In this document: one piece after another, positions 35,704 to 45,364 of the stretch
How positions within the stretch are numbered: position 1 is the stretch's first letter
How the letters are laid out: every line of letters starts with the position of its first letter
Source: Haloferax marisrubri
Lineage (GTDB): Archaea; Halobacteriota; Halobacteria; Halobacteriales; Haloferacaceae
Direction of reading: 5' to 3'
Assembly: GCF_001469875.2 (NCBI RefSeq)
Contig: NZ_LOPW02000018.1
Coordinates: forward strand, 161,534-225,533
DNA: 64,000 bases
Made by a program: the position numbers and the translations under genes
The notes under the pieces: generated by a model
The model's input: the letters and a program-made list of their open reading frames with translations, nothing else
Databases searched by the model: none
What the model was told of the DNA's origin: nothing

Positions 35704-36813
35704 ATGTCGACAGATTCAGACGCAGCAGCACGCCGTATCATGGACCAATTCGGTGAGGAAAGCCGCATCCCATTCCTCAATGTCGAGGAAGGAGATGTCG
35801 GCGTCCTCATCGCCTTCCCACTCGTGGGGCTGTTCATCGCAGGGCTCATCGGAATCGACTCACTCTCACTCCCACTCATCGCTGGAGGGCTTGGCCTAGG
35901 GGCGGCCATCGTCTACGTCGCCCCCGACCACCTCAATGCGTGGACATGGGCGAAGGACATGTATCGGTATGCGAAGCGACCGAGTCGAACATTCAGCGCA
36001 GCCGAAGCCTCGGATAACTCTGCTCGAAATGATGGTGGTCTCGCGAACTACACACCCTTCACTCCTGACGAACGGACACAGGACCTCACCAATGTTGAAC
36101 GGGCGTGGCCGGGTGCAGGTGCCATACAGCGAACGGACGGTGCGATGGAGGCGTTCATCGAAATCAACCCGGGGAACATGGATTTCGCCATGTCCGATGA
36201 TTGGGCTGGACTGCAGGAAGCGGGGGCCGAATTCGCGAACAAGGAACTTGACTCGAAGCTCAAGTTCCACGCGACGACGCGGTCGTTCCCAGTCGAACAG
36301 TTGACTGAGAACATCGAACAGCGGCTTTCCGACGAAGACGTCTCTCGAAACCCAATCTTCCGTGAACTCCTCGAAGAATACCGCGAGCGACGCCCACGGG
36401 CGATGCGAGAACGTGGAACCCAACAGATACGCTTCTTTATCGGTGTCGAAGCGTCGCCACTCGAAGTCTATGACCGTTCCCACGACGAGCGAACCCCGGC
36501 AGAGAAACTGACCGAAATCCCTGTCATTGGATTCCTATTCAACCCGTTCGTTACCCGCCGCGAAGACCTCTCAGAAGCCGAACAACGCGCTCGTATGTTC
36601 GAAAAACTCGATAGCAAGATTGCTAGCATCGAGTCGGGGTTCATCCAGCAGGCCTCGGGATGGTCCGCTCGTCGACTCAGTACTGTCGAGTTGTTCGTGT
36701 TGACGATGGATTTCTGGAACGGCCACGAGCACGACTACGACAACCCCAAGCGAGTGATTCGAGACCAACCGATTATCGGGAGTTCTCGTCGGGAGGATGG
36801 TTTCGATGCGTAA
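35704..36813 (+). CDS. PrgI/VirB3-like membrane protein with VirB4-N-like domain
   Basis: The 369-residue protein has two adjacent hydrophobic segments near the N-terminus (VGVLIAFPLVGLFIAGLIGI and LPLIAGGLGLGAAIVYVAP), followed by a soluble domain of about 280 residues. That domain contains GAIQRTDGAMEAFIEINPGN and FANKELDSKLKFHATTRSFP, a pattern resembling the strand-rich N-terminal domain that precedes the ATPase core in VirB4/TraC proteins. A PrgI/VirB3-type double helix fused to such a domain is common next to VirB4. Its 3' end overlaps the VirB4-like gene by 17 bp. Confidence 0.6.
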   Translation: MSTDSDAAARRIMDQFGEESRIPFLNVEEGDVGVLIAFPLVGLFIAGLIGIDSLSLPLIAGGLGLGAAIVYVAPDHLNAWTWAKDMYRYAKRPSRTFSAAEASDNSARNDGGLANYTPFTPDERTQDLTNVERAWPGAGAIQRTDGAMEAFIEINPGNMDFAMSDDWAGLQEAGAEFANKELDSKLKFHATTRSFPVEQLTENIEQRLSDEDVSRNPIFRELLEEYRERRPRAMRERGTQQIRFFIGVEASPLEVYDRSHDERTPAEKLTEIPVIGFLFNPFVTRREDLSEAEQRARMFEKLDSKIASIESGFIQQASGWSARRLSTVELFVLTMDFWNGHEHDYDNPKRVIRDQPIIGSSRREDGFDA

Positions 36814-39007
36814 TCTCGCCCTCCAGACCGAGAGTGAACTCATCGGTCAGACCCTCGAATGGCTTCAACAACCGACGTCACCGGAGGGTGCGATGCTCTA
36901 TGCCGCTGGGTTACTCACAGTCGGCCTTATCGGCATCCTCGCGTGGAAACGCCGTACTACCGAGGAAGAACCCGAAGTTGACTTCTCGGATGTGCTTGAC
37001 GAGGAGACACTGGAAACGGGTCACGGCGAGGGGCAACTCCTCGATGACATCGCAGAATCACACAAGACGACGATTGCACCCGCCGCTGTCGAATGGGAAA
37101 CCCGTGCAGCCCACGTCGGCGAGCAGTGGACAACGACGCTCTCCATTACCGACTACCCGGACTACCCGAACGACGGCTACCTCAGCGACCTGTTCCAGCT
37201 GACAGACGTCGAGTTCGACCTCACGGCACATATCCGACCAAAGAACCAGCAGCGTGCGCTGAACGAACTCCAAGACATCGCTGATGACCTCCAGGTCGAC
37301 GCAGATCTCGAAAAGAGCGTTCGAAGTGGCTACCTCCAACAGCGTGCAAACCAAGCCGCTGCGACGTACAACGCTGTTGAGAGTGGAACCAGTGTCTTCG
37401 ATCAGTCGCTCTTCGTTACCGTTCGCGCCGACACACGCGATGAACTTCGAGACGCCGTTCAGAGCGTGAAGAGTGCACTCCGTGATGAACCAGCCAGCCT
37501 CACGCCAAAGACGGCCATCTGTAAACAGGATTTGGCGATACAATCTGCAGCACCGATTGGCGACAACGTCTTTGGCCGAGAGTCAATCGCCCTTGGCGGA
37601 GCTGTAGGAGCCCTACTTGCATCGCCACACAACGCGACAATTCTCGAAGAAGGAGGCGTGGAGTTCGGAATCCACAAAGACACACACAGTCCGGTCGTCA
37701 TCGACCCATTTGCTCGTGACAATGGCTATGCGATGTTCACGGTCGGGGACACCGGATCTGGGAAATCATTCGGCTCGAAGCAGAACTTCATCCGCTCTAT
37801 CGAGCAGAGTAAGGACCGAATCGGGATCATCCTCGAACCTCTCAACAACTGGGCTGGTGTCGCCGAAGCACTCAGCGCGAAGCGCATTACGGTTGGTGGG
37901 ACACTCGGGCTGAACCCCTTAGAGATTCGGCAGACACCAGAGCACGTCCAGCGAGCGATGGGTGAGGACGCGAGTCCGTTCAACGAGAAACTCGATGACG
38001 CGATGAGTTTCCTCACGAACTACTTCGCACTCCGTGGCATCTCTCTCGGTGACCGACGAACAACGCTCGAACTCGGTCTCAAGCGCTCGTATGAGCGACA
38101 AGGAATCACCGACGACATTGCCACACACGGGAATCCGAGTCCGACTGTCCGTGATATGATGGACGTCTTCGAGGAGATGGTGGAATCTCCCGAGGAGTTC
38201 GTCGTTCGGACTGACGCCGAAGCGAGTAAACTCCGTGATGACGCAACGTGGCTTCTCGATCAGCTCCGACCATTCGAAGACGAGGGTCGATATTCGAATC
38301 TCGGTAGAGCGTCGGACTTCAACATCCGTGACGAGAAGGTCATCTACCTTGATTTGGCCCAACAAGAGGGGAGCGTCAACAGCAGTACAGCGCTGACGAT
38401 GCAACTCCTCATCTCGCTCGTCTACGAGCGGGCAAAAGAGACGGACAAGGAGGTTGTGTTCGTTATCGACGAAGCGCGGTACATCATGCAGGACGCGGCT
38501 AGTTTGGCCTTCTTGGAGACGGTGTTCCGTCACCACCGGCACCACAATCTCTCAATTCGGTTGGTCACACAGACGGTCGACGAGTTCTTCGAGCACGCCG
38601 AGTCCGAGGCCATCCTCGACCAGTGTGCAGTCAAGCAGTTCCACCATCTCGATGGGATGGACGAAACGTGGGCTAAGGAGTTCGGATTGAACTACGCCCA
38701 GATGCGCTTCGTCCAGGACGCGATTCCCGGGAACGAGGACGCAGGGTACTCTGAAGCACTCGTTGGTGTCGACGGTGAGTGGCGTGGAATCCGTGTCGAA
38801 GCGATGCCCAAAGAGAAACAGGTCATCGACTTCGACCCAACCGAGTCGTCTGCTGAGTCGCTTCCGGGTGCTGGGGGCGACACGGTTGACCCCGAGATAC
38901 AGGCACTTCGTGAAGAGCTCCGAGACAGCTCTCTTTCGAGTGAACACACCACTGTTTCCGCTAAAACTGACGGTGGTTCTCAGGAGGTGTCCGAAGATGG
39001 AGCGTGA
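36797..39007 (+). CDS. VirB4/TraC-like conjugation ATPase
   Basis: The 736-residue protein has one membrane helix near residues 32-52 and an N-terminal interaction domain. Its ATPase core has Walker A GDTGSGKSFGSK (about 317-328) and Walker B EVVFVIDEARYIM (about 551-563), followed by RLVTQTVDEFFEH, the VirB4-like sensor region. These proteins power assembly and transport in type IV secretion. An ATG 9 bp downstream (36806) could be the true start and would shorten the overlap with the preceding gene. Its end overlaps the start of the coupling-protein gene by 11 bp. Confidence 0.88.
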   Translation: MVSMRNLALQTESELIGQTLEWLQQPTSPEGAMLYAAGLLTVGLIGILAWKRRTTEEEPEVDFSDVLDEETLETGHGEGQLLDDIAESHKTTIAPAAVEWETRAAHVGEQWTTTLSITDYPDYPNDGYLSDLFQLTDVEFDLTAHIRPKNQQRALNELQDIADDLQVDADLEKSVRSGYLQQRANQAAATYNAVESGTSVFDQSLFVTVRADTRDELRDAVQSVKSALRDEPASLTPKTAICKQDLAIQSAAPIGDNVFGRESIALGGAVGALLASPHNATILEEGGVEFGIHKDTHSPVVIDPFARDNGYAMFTVGDTGSGKSFGSKQNFIRSIEQSKDRIGIILEPLNNWAGVAEALSAKRITVGGTLGLNPLEIRQTPEHVQRAMGEDASPFNEKLDDAMSFLTNYFALRGISLGDRRTTLELGLKRSYERQGITDDIATHGNPSPTVRDMMDVFEEMVESPEEFVVRTDAEASKLRDDATWLLDQLRPFEDEGRYSNLGRASDFNIRDEKVIYLDLAQQEGSVNSSTALTMQLLISLVYERAKETDKEVVFVIDEARYIMQDAASLAFLETVFRHHRHHNLSIRLVTQTVDEFFEHAESEAILDQCAVKQFHHLDGMDETWAKEFGLNYAQMRFVQDAIPGNEDAGYSEALVGVDGEWRGIRVEAMPKEKQVIDFDPTESSAESLPGAGGDTVDPEIQALREELRDSSLSSEHTTVSAKTDGGSQEVSEDGA

Positions 39008-42000
39008 ATATCTCCGTGTCACACCGACGTCTGAAGAACTCGGAACCAACGGTATCGTCGAGGTCCTCAGCAGTCTCCATAAACTATCGACGACCTCGGA
39101 GACTGGGCTGCTTGGCAAGTTGAATCCACTCAACTCCTCTGAGCCACCACGCTTCGAATTCCTCGCGATAAGTGAGGGTACGGATAGACCGGTTGAGTTC
39201 TACTACGGGGCAACTGAGCACCTCGATACACTCGAGTCGCGACTTCTGTCGATCTACCCGTCGACGTTCGACATCGAGCGTACGGAACTGGATCCTGCAC
39301 ATAAACTCATCCCCGAACAGGAGTACACCCGCGAAGAATTCGAGGAAGCACTGGAAGCCGGGAAGCTATGGGATGAATTCGACGGGCGTGATGAGGATAG
39401 TGACTCGGCAGAGTCTGAAAGACACGATCCCGAATCTGACTCAGTACCAATTCATGCCCGCCCATCGATAGAGCAACTCCAACCAGTCGGCGTCCAGTGG
39501 CGGGGGACTGCCGAACGGAAGCGGGATTGGATGACGACGCTCGTTCCGTTCACGAAGGCGACTACGGGTGAGGATGTAGGTGCTGAAATCACGATTACGC
39601 CGTTAGCGACACTTATCGACCACTTGAGCGACTTCGAATATCCAATCGGATTCCAGGTTGTCTTCCAGCGGAATCCTGAATGGAAAGCAGACGCCGAACT
39701 GCGCGTCGAAGACCTCAAAGATGGGCGAGATACATTCGGACAACGGTACATCGGCCCGATTTTCGAATTCGACGATTACGAACACGAAGACAGACGTCGT
39801 CGTCGAGAACGCAACCTACCAGACAGCGTCCAAGACCGTATTGACCGAATTACTGCGAAGCGTCCAAAGCAGACCTATTCAGTCAACCTTCGGACGGTCG
39901 CTGTTCCACCAACTGACGCTGATACCGATGACGTGGCTTCGAAAGTCGGGTCAATTCTCCCAGTGTTCGACCCACTGGACGGGCCGTTCTACGGCCTCGA
40001 TGGACAGCGAATCAACGAACAGGGGTGGCGTCAGAAAACGAAGCAAAAGAACGCCCGCAAACACCTCCGGAATCTTCTGGACCGAGAGTTAGAGACAGGT
40101 CGTGGGAAGACACGCCCAGACCTCATCTTAAACGCTGACGAGTTAGCGAACTTCCTCCTTGTTCCGTCGAGTGACCAACTCAGCGTCGAGGGTGCTCGGG
40201 GGACTCGTGCTGAACAACAGAGTCGAAATCCACTCCCACGTCCTCATCAGGACCTCATGCAGGAGTTCCGTGATGGGATGGCGATTGGGTATGCTCTCGA
40301 TGAGAATGGCGACCCCGAAGACGTCCCGACGTGCATCCCACCAAATCTGTTGCCAACTCACTACGGCCGATTTGGGACTACTGGTGCAGGGAAATCGAAG
40401 GCTTTCATCAACGAGATTCTCTCGCTCCACGAGAATACCGAAGGGCCAGTCATCGTCGTCGAACCGAAAGGCGACGGAATGGCCGAGAACTATATGCGAG
40501 CACACGCTCGGCGCTTCGGAACAACTGACCTCGAAGAGAACGTGGTCCACTTCCCGATACCGGATGTGCTCCCAGGATTCTCGTTTTTCAATCTTGAGCC
40601 AGCCCTCGAAAATGGAAGACTTCGTGAAGATGCTGTCCAGCGAAAAGCAGAGCACTACGAAGAAATCCTAAAGCTCGTCATGGGCAGAGAGCGCTACGAG
40701 AGGGCGGTCGTCTCTCCCACGTTGATTCGGACGCTCATCAAGGCACTATTCGATGAAGAACACGGGCGAGAAAATGGGCTCTATCGAGAATCGGCTGACT
40801 ACTTTGCACATCGCCAGCTGGAGCACGCCGTTGATCAAGTCCTACAGGCAGGCCCACCGAACGCGAATTTCGACGACCTTCCCAAATCGAGCGAGGAGAA
40901 TGTGGCCCGAACGCTCCGACGGCAACTCCAGAAAGACCCGAGTTCGTTTTCAGCCGTAATGGATGGTGTTGGCCACAGACTCAACTACATCTCTGACCGA
41001 CCGTATCTCGCTCAGGTATTCAACAACACAGAGAATCGCTTCGACTTCCGCGACATCCTTGACGAGAATAAGGTAATCCTGTTCGACCTTGGCGACCTTC
41101 GCGATGATGCGTCGCGTCTCATGACCGGTCTGATTCTCTCGAACCTTGACGACGCGCTCAAAGAGCGGAAACGCGAGGTCAGCGAGTATCCCGAGGACTA
41201 TGTGGTGAACCTCCTCGTCGACGAGGCGTCCTCAGTCGTCGTTTCCGACATCATGAATGGACTCTTGGAGAAGGGCCGAAGCTTCCGACTCTCGGTCGGG
41301 TTGTCGATGCAATTCCCCGAGCAAATGGAAGCAGAGGGCGGGCGGAAAGTCTACCTGAACGCCCTGAACAACATCGGTAGCTCACTTGTCGGCCAAATTA
41401 ACGTCGACCGAGAACTCGCCCGAGCGATGGCCCACGAAGGGTTGGACCCTGACGAGTTCTCCAACCGGATTCGGTCGCTCCCTCGTGGCGAGTGGATTGC
41501 CAACCTCCCGAGCCCCAAATTCGGTGAGACGGGACCGTATCCGTTCAGCATCAAACCACTGCCAATCCCTGCAGGGCATCCAGAAAGCGACTACCCACTT
41601 ACTGAGCGAGAAGAACAGCAATTCAAAGAGACGCTCTCAGCGATGCATGAACGAGCTGAGAGCAAATTTGGCGTCTCCAACGAATCGGTCCCGAGTACAC
41701 AGACGCCCGAAGAACTCCGAGAGATTCTCACTGTCACCGATGCTGAGTTAGACGTCGTTCTCGCGAAGGTTGTTCGGAGTATCCAACTCCAACGAGATGT
41801 TCGTGAAGAGAATGGGTGGGTCTCGGTCGAAGCAGTTGACGACAAATTTCGACGCTTGTTCGACGAGGTCGAAGCCAACGTACCATCGTACGATGAGTTA
41901 GCGAGTATCCGACAGCGCTCGCGACTACTCGAAACGACCGTCGATATCGACGCTGACGAAGTAATCATCCGGTTGAGTGAGGAGGGCGAAGATGTTTCGA

Positions 42001-43175
42001 CGCCAGATACTGGAGACGTTCGATCCGCTGGTGGAGACGAACACGATGCAGCACTCTTGGAAGTCGAAGAAGAACTTTCCAAACTCGGGTTCACCGTCTC
42101 GATTTTATCTCAGGATGGAAGCGAGAAGCCTGACGCACGAGCGACTCATCCCGAGTTAGAGGAGGCGTTCGCAATTGAGGTTGAGACGTCGACACCTGGA
42201 AAGCCCGCAAAGGTGCTCACAAACCTTCGGAAAGCGCAAGAAGAGGGCTCATTCCCTGTATTTGTTGTTCGACCTGGAGACACAGAGACGTACTGGGCAG
42301 AACGAGTCGAAAATATCCTTTCACCACCGGTTCGAGAACTCGCAAACGGTGAAACGTGGTTCTACACCTACGATTCGCCGCTCATGTTCAACGGCGGGGC
42401 GACCGAACAAGGCGGTGTTACCGCAGTCCGGCCTATGAACGGTGGTGACGACTCGAAACGTACTGTATGGGCTTTGGAGGATGATTCGATTGTTCTCCGC
42501 GATGGGTCCGGCACAGAGTATCTCCGAGTCTCCGAGCGGTCCTCGATTACGAAAGAACGCGTACCAGCAACGTACAGCTACGACCCTGCAGTCGACAAAT
42601 ACCTCGTGTATGGCCGTGGGGAAACACACGTCTACGAGTCTAAGGGTGCATTCGAGGCAGAATGGGTGAAAATCAAAGAGCCGTTCGTCCCTGAAAATGA
42701 GTTGCTGAATCCAACGTTCGATACAGACGACTATGCTACTGTCATCCTCTCTGAAGACGATGAAGCAGTCGTCTACGATGGTGGTTCACAGAAGCCACTC
42801 GATTCGCTCCTTGAGAATGCCCACGGGGAAGACCTAGCCGAAACCAAAGAAAACAGGGAGCAATCCAAACCCCATTCGGACACCTCTTCAGAACCTACTC
42901 TGGAGCCCGGTTGGAAAGACGACCCAGACGCAGTTGTCGAACAATTCGTAACTGAATGGATAGTCGAAGACGAGCATAGTTCAGTCCCTGCCGCAGAGGT
43001 GTATTCGACGTATGAAATGTGGGCTGAGAAGCACCAAATCAGCCCTGATTCAAAGAGTTGGTTTAGCAGACGTCTCAATAATCAGATAGTGTTTGAGCGC
43101 TCCACTGAGCGCCGCAATGGCGAGGTTGTTCGCAGCTACAACGGCATTGCACTGGAGAATCTGAGTAAAAGGTGA
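38997..43175 (+). CDS. VirD4/TraD-like coupling ATPase with extended C-terminus
   Basis: The 1392-residue protein starts at 38997, after the Shine-Dalgarno-like GGAGGTG (38983-38989). An N-terminal part of about 440 residues is followed by Walker A TTGAGKSKAF (about 460-469), the segment VIVVEPKGDGMAENYMRAHA typical of TraG/VirD4 and HerA-related pumps, and Walker B NLLVDEASSVV (about 737-747). Residues about 1025-1095 read like a restriction-endonuclease fold: an aspartate in KPDARATHPE, then EAFAIEVETSTPGKPAK with ExE and lysine. A further C-terminal acidic domain ends in a winged-helix-like segment. It is over twice the usual VirD4 length. Confidence 0.82.
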   Translation: MEREYLRVTPTSEELGTNGIVEVLSSLHKLSTTSETGLLGKLNPLNSSEPPRFEFLAISEGTDRPVEFYYGATEHLDTLESRLLSIYPSTFDIERTELDPAHKLIPEQEYTREEFEEALEAGKLWDEFDGRDEDSDSAESERHDPESDSVPIHARPSIEQLQPVGVQWRGTAERKRDWMTTLVPFTKATTGEDVGAEITITPLATLIDHLSDFEYPIGFQVVFQRNPEWKADAELRVEDLKDGRDTFGQRYIGPIFEFDDYEHEDRRRRRERNLPDSVQDRIDRITAKRPKQTYSVNLRTVAVPPTDADTDDVASKVGSILPVFDPLDGPFYGLDGQRINEQGWRQKTKQKNARKHLRNLLDRELETGRGKTRPDLILNADELANFLLVPSSDQLSVEGARGTRAEQQSRNPLPRPHQDLMQEFRDGMAIGYALDENGDPEDVPTCIPPNLLPTHYGRFGTTGAGKSKAFINEILSLHENTEGPVIVVEPKGDGMAENYMRAHARRFGTTDLEENVVHFPIPDVLPGFSFFNLEPALENGRLREDAVQRKAEHYEEILKLVMGRERYERAVVSPTLIRTLIKALFDEEHGRENGLYRESADYFAHRQLEHAVDQVLQAGPPNANFDDLPKSSEENVARTLRRQLQKDPSSFSAVMDGVGHRLNYISDRPYLAQVFNNTENRFDFRDILDENKVILFDLGDLRDDASRLMTGLILSNLDDALKERKREVSEYPEDYVVNLLVDEASSVVVSDIMNGLLEKGRSFRLSVGLSMQFPEQMEAEGGRKVYLNALNNIGSSLVGQINVDRELARAMAHEGLDPDEFSNRIRSLPRGEWIANLPSPKFGETGPYPFSIKPLPIPAGHPESDYPLTEREEQQFKETLSAMHERAESKFGVSNESVPSTQTPEELREILTVTDAELDVVLAKVVRSIQLQRDVREENGWVSVEAVDDKFRRLFDEVEANVPSYDELASIRQRSRLLETTVDIDADEVIIRLSEEGEDVSTPDTGDVRSAGGDEHDAALLEVEEELSKLGFTVSILSQDGSEKPDARATHPELEEAFAIEVETSTPGKPAKVLTNLRKAQEEGSFPVFVVRPGDTETYWAERVENILSPPVRELANGETWFYTYDSPLMFNGGATEQGGVTAVRPMNGGDDSKRTVWALEDDSIVLRDGSGTEYLRVSERSSITKERVPATYSYDPAVDKYLVYGRGETHVYESKGAFEAEWVKIKEPFVPENELLNPTFDTDDYATVILSEDDEAVVYDGGSQKPLDSLLENAHGEDLAETKENREQSKPHSDTSSEPTLEPGWKDDPDAVVEQFVTEWIVEDEHSSVPAAEVYSTYEMWAEKHQISPDSKSWFSRRLNNQIVFERSTERRNGEVVRSYNGIALENLSKR

Positions 43176-43518
43176 TGCACAGTCAAAACATGGTTTCTGG
43201 GGCCTCTGGTGTCGTTCTACCGCGTTTCTCTCCCCCGTTACGCCAACGGCGTCTACTCGTTCGTAAATATCTGCAAAAACGCAAGACTGCGGCGCGTTAC
43301 GGCAAATCCGAGAATGGCGTTACATCTACTGGATCTTCAGAAAATGCCGTACATCGCGTACAACCACGGAACGAGTCTTCTACTCGCAGATTTGAAAATC
43401 TGTTACGGCAAAAAACGACTAGTATAGGGTGGGGGGTGGCCGTCGTAGACGGGCGAGCAATTGCTCGGGAGATTTTATCGTGGCGCGAGAGGCGCGCAGC
43501 CACAACTGAGATGCAACA
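43176..43518. other. Repeat-rich non-coding region, candidate origin
   Basis: This 343 bp gap carries several copies of a GTTACGGCAAA-type unit: CGTTACGCCAACGGC (about 43236-43250), GCGTTACGGCAAATC (about 43294-43308) and TGTTACGGCAAAAAACG (about 43401-43417), plus a shorter GCGTTACATC. It also has the hairpin CAGATTTGAAAATCTG (43387-43402), a G-rich run (43430-43440), the palindrome CGAGCAATTGCTCG (43454-43467) and a stem-loop. Iteron-like repeats, AT-rich tracts and a primase gene immediately downstream suggest a replication origin or transfer origin. No protein-coding reading looks real. Confidence 0.45.
43483..43497 (+). promoter_or_regulatory. Leader stem-loop L1 before the primase gene
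   Basis: Stem GCGCG/CGCGC with loop AGAGG, preceded by a short T-tract (43473-43476) and ending 21 nt before the ATG at 43519. It fits the leader layout seen at 44.8-58.8 kb less perfectly, as the loop lacks GGG. Confidence 0.45.
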
Positions 43519-44775
43519 ATGACGAAAGAAACTACCACATTCGTGACACAGGAAAAACTCCCACCAGAACTCGTCGAACGAGACCAGTGGGTATGCTGGC
43601 GAAGCGAGAAACGAGACGGGAAGCAAACGAAGATTCCAGTGGTCCCTGGCGAGGGTTCGTTTGCATCGTCGACGGACCCAGACACATGGTCAGATTTCGA
43701 AACAGCACTCGACTTCGTGACCAACAGGAACGCAGATGGAATCGGCTTCGTGTTCACCGAAGACGACCCAATCGTCGGCGTCGACTTGGACGATTGCCGA
43801 GACCCAGAGACGGGCGACGTCGACGACGATGCACAGGACATCATCGACCGACTCGACTCCTATACAGAGGTCTCACCCTCGGGAACGGGGTACCACGTGC
43901 TCATCAAAGGAGAACTCCCCGACGGACGGAACCGACGTGGACATATCGAACTGTACGACACAGCACGATTCTTCACCGTCACCGGCGATCGCGTCAGCGA
44001 CACGTCCGGACACGTCAAACGCCGACAGGACGCGCTCGAAGCGATCCATCGTGAATACGTCCAACTACACTCAGAGAACAAAGACCCCGAACGTGACGAA
44101 CATACGAGCGTCAGGGACGACGCGAAAACCACACCCACAATCGACCTCGAAGACGACGAGTTACTGAAGAAAGCGAAGAACGCTTCGAACGGCCCAAAGT
44201 TCGAACGCCTGTGGAATGGGAACAGTGCTGGCTACGACAGCAACTCGGAAGCAGACATGGCGCTGTGTTGTCTGCTGGCCTTCTGGACTGGCGGAGACAC
44301 AAAACAGATGGACACGTTGTTCCGACAATCGGGACTTCTTCGAGCGAAATGGGACGAGGTGCATTACGCCGATGGGTCGACATACGGTGAGAAGACCATT
44401 GAGCGAGCGATTCAGGCGACGTCGGAGTACTACGACCCCAGTCCAAGAAACGAATCGACGCAATCGAAGCTAGAAACGGAGCCTGTGACCGCCGACCTGG
44501 ATATTGACGAGCCAAATCGTCAGAACGCCTATCTTGTCGAGAAGAACCAATTGTTGTCTACCCGTGTGAGCGAGCTTGAGGCGACGATTAAACAGAAAGA
44601 CGAGCGTATCGCAGAACTCGAAAGCCAGCTTGAGGACCTCGTTGCCGACCCTTCGGGCCAGAGCGACGAGGACGATCGTGGACAAGGACAACGAACCGGT
44701 GGCACCGAAGACAACTCAGACAACACGTCGCTACTCAGCCGAACGAGACGGTTGTTCAGCGGAAACTCCGAGTAG
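43519..44775 (+). CDS. Primase-polymerase (AEP/NrS-1-like) of the element
   Basis: The 418-residue protein has an archaeo-eukaryotic-primase fold in its first 190 residues. The metal-binding acids are in VGVDLDDCRD (D89, D91), the SxH-type motif in SPSGTGYHVLIKG (S121 to H126) and the third strand in ARFFTVTGDRV. Residues about 220-300 (KFERLWNGNSAGYDSNSEAD, LCCLLAFWTGGDTKQMDTLF) match the helical domain found after the primase domain in phage and plasmid NrS-1-type polymerases. A coiled coil (NQLLSTRVSELEATIKQKDE) ends it. There is no helicase domain, so one must be supplied in trans. Confidence 0.85.
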   Translation: MTKETTTFVTQEKLPPELVERDQWVCWRSEKRDGKQTKIPVVPGEGSFASSTDPDTWSDFETALDFVTNRNADGIGFVFTEDDPIVGVDLDDCRDPETGDVDDDAQDIIDRLDSYTEVSPSGTGYHVLIKGELPDGRNRRGHIELYDTARFFTVTGDRVSDTSGHVKRRQDALEAIHREYVQLHSENKDPERDEHTSVRDDAKTTPTIDLEDDELLKKAKNASNGPKFERLWNGNSAGYDSNSEADMALCCLLAFWTGGDTKQMDTLFRQSGLLRAKWDEVHYADGSTYGEKTIERAIQATSEYYDPSPRNESTQSKLETEPVTADLDIDEPNRQNAYLVEKNQLLSTRVSELEATIKQKDERIAELESQLEDLVADPSGQSDEDDRGQGQRTGGTEDNSDNTSLLSRTRRLFSGNSE

Positions 44776-44801
44776 CATCTGATAGCTGTCTCTGTTTTGT
44801 A

Positions 44802-44823
44802 GCCCCGTCAGGGGTGACGGGGC
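44802..44823 (+). promoter_or_regulatory. Leader stem-loop L2
   Basis: Perfect 8 bp stem GCCCCGTC/GACGGGGC with loop AGGGGT, preceded by TTTTGTA and ending 25 nt before the ATG at 44849. The four cytosines can pair with either the loop GGGG or the distal GGGG, allowing two alternative folds. Confidence 0.7.
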
Positions 44824-44848
44824 AACTTGTGTGCCCTGAAGACAACGT

Positions 44849-45298
44849 ATGCATTCTGAGCAACAGCAACACACCGGTAGCAACGAGAGACCACTGAACA
44901 ATTCGAATCAACCCAAGTCCCCGTGGTCAAACCTCCGACTGACTATCCCAAACGACCGCCACCACACTTCGATTGTCGCGTTCGTTGAGTGTGTTCTCGT
45001 CGAACTCACTCACGAGGATGTCGGTGCGGAGTACGTCTCATCGAACGTGTGGGGAACAAAACGAACCCAATTTATCGCAGCTGATGACGTTGCAGAGACG
45101 TTCTACAAACGTCATTACGACGAGCGTCTCGGGTGGCATGAGACGACAGTCAGCCGGGAATCCGTACGCAACGAATTAATCGATCGACTTTCGCAGACGG
45201 ATTCGCTCGCGACCGACCGTAGTCACAGCGTTCCTGTTGAGTCGACCGACGTGTTCAGTGTGAAGCCGGTGCGACAACTCTACAATCGGCAATCTTAA
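44849..45298 (+). CDS. Hypothetical element protein, 149 aa
   Basis: Not recognised. The first 25 residues are polar and probably disordered (EQQQHTGSNERPLNNSNQ). The rest has mixed alpha/beta character (IVAFVECVLVELTHEDVGAE, ETFYKRHYDERLGWHETTVS) and a threonine/serine-rich end. It has no cysteines or histidine clusters that suggest a zinc site. It follows the primase gene and carries leader L2, which makes it a member of the commonly controlled set of element genes. Confidence 0.6.
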   Translation: MHSEQQQHTGSNERPLNNSNQPKSPWSNLRLTIPNDRHHTSIVAFVECVLVELTHEDVGAEYVSSNVWGTKRTQFIAADDVAETFYKRHYDERLGWHETTVSRESVRNELIDRLSQTDSLATDRSHSVPVESTDVFSVKPVRQLYNRQS

Positions 45299-45364
45299 CG
45301 AACGGATGGCAACATCATCTCGGCGGCCTCGATTCAACACAAACCGGACACCAGCAGACGCCAG

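Noticed and set aside
43172..43522. Rightward 116-codon frame in the gap before the primase gene
   Set aside because: It covers the GTTACGG repeats and hairpins, is Arg/Ser-rich, and the repeats are better explained as DNA sites.
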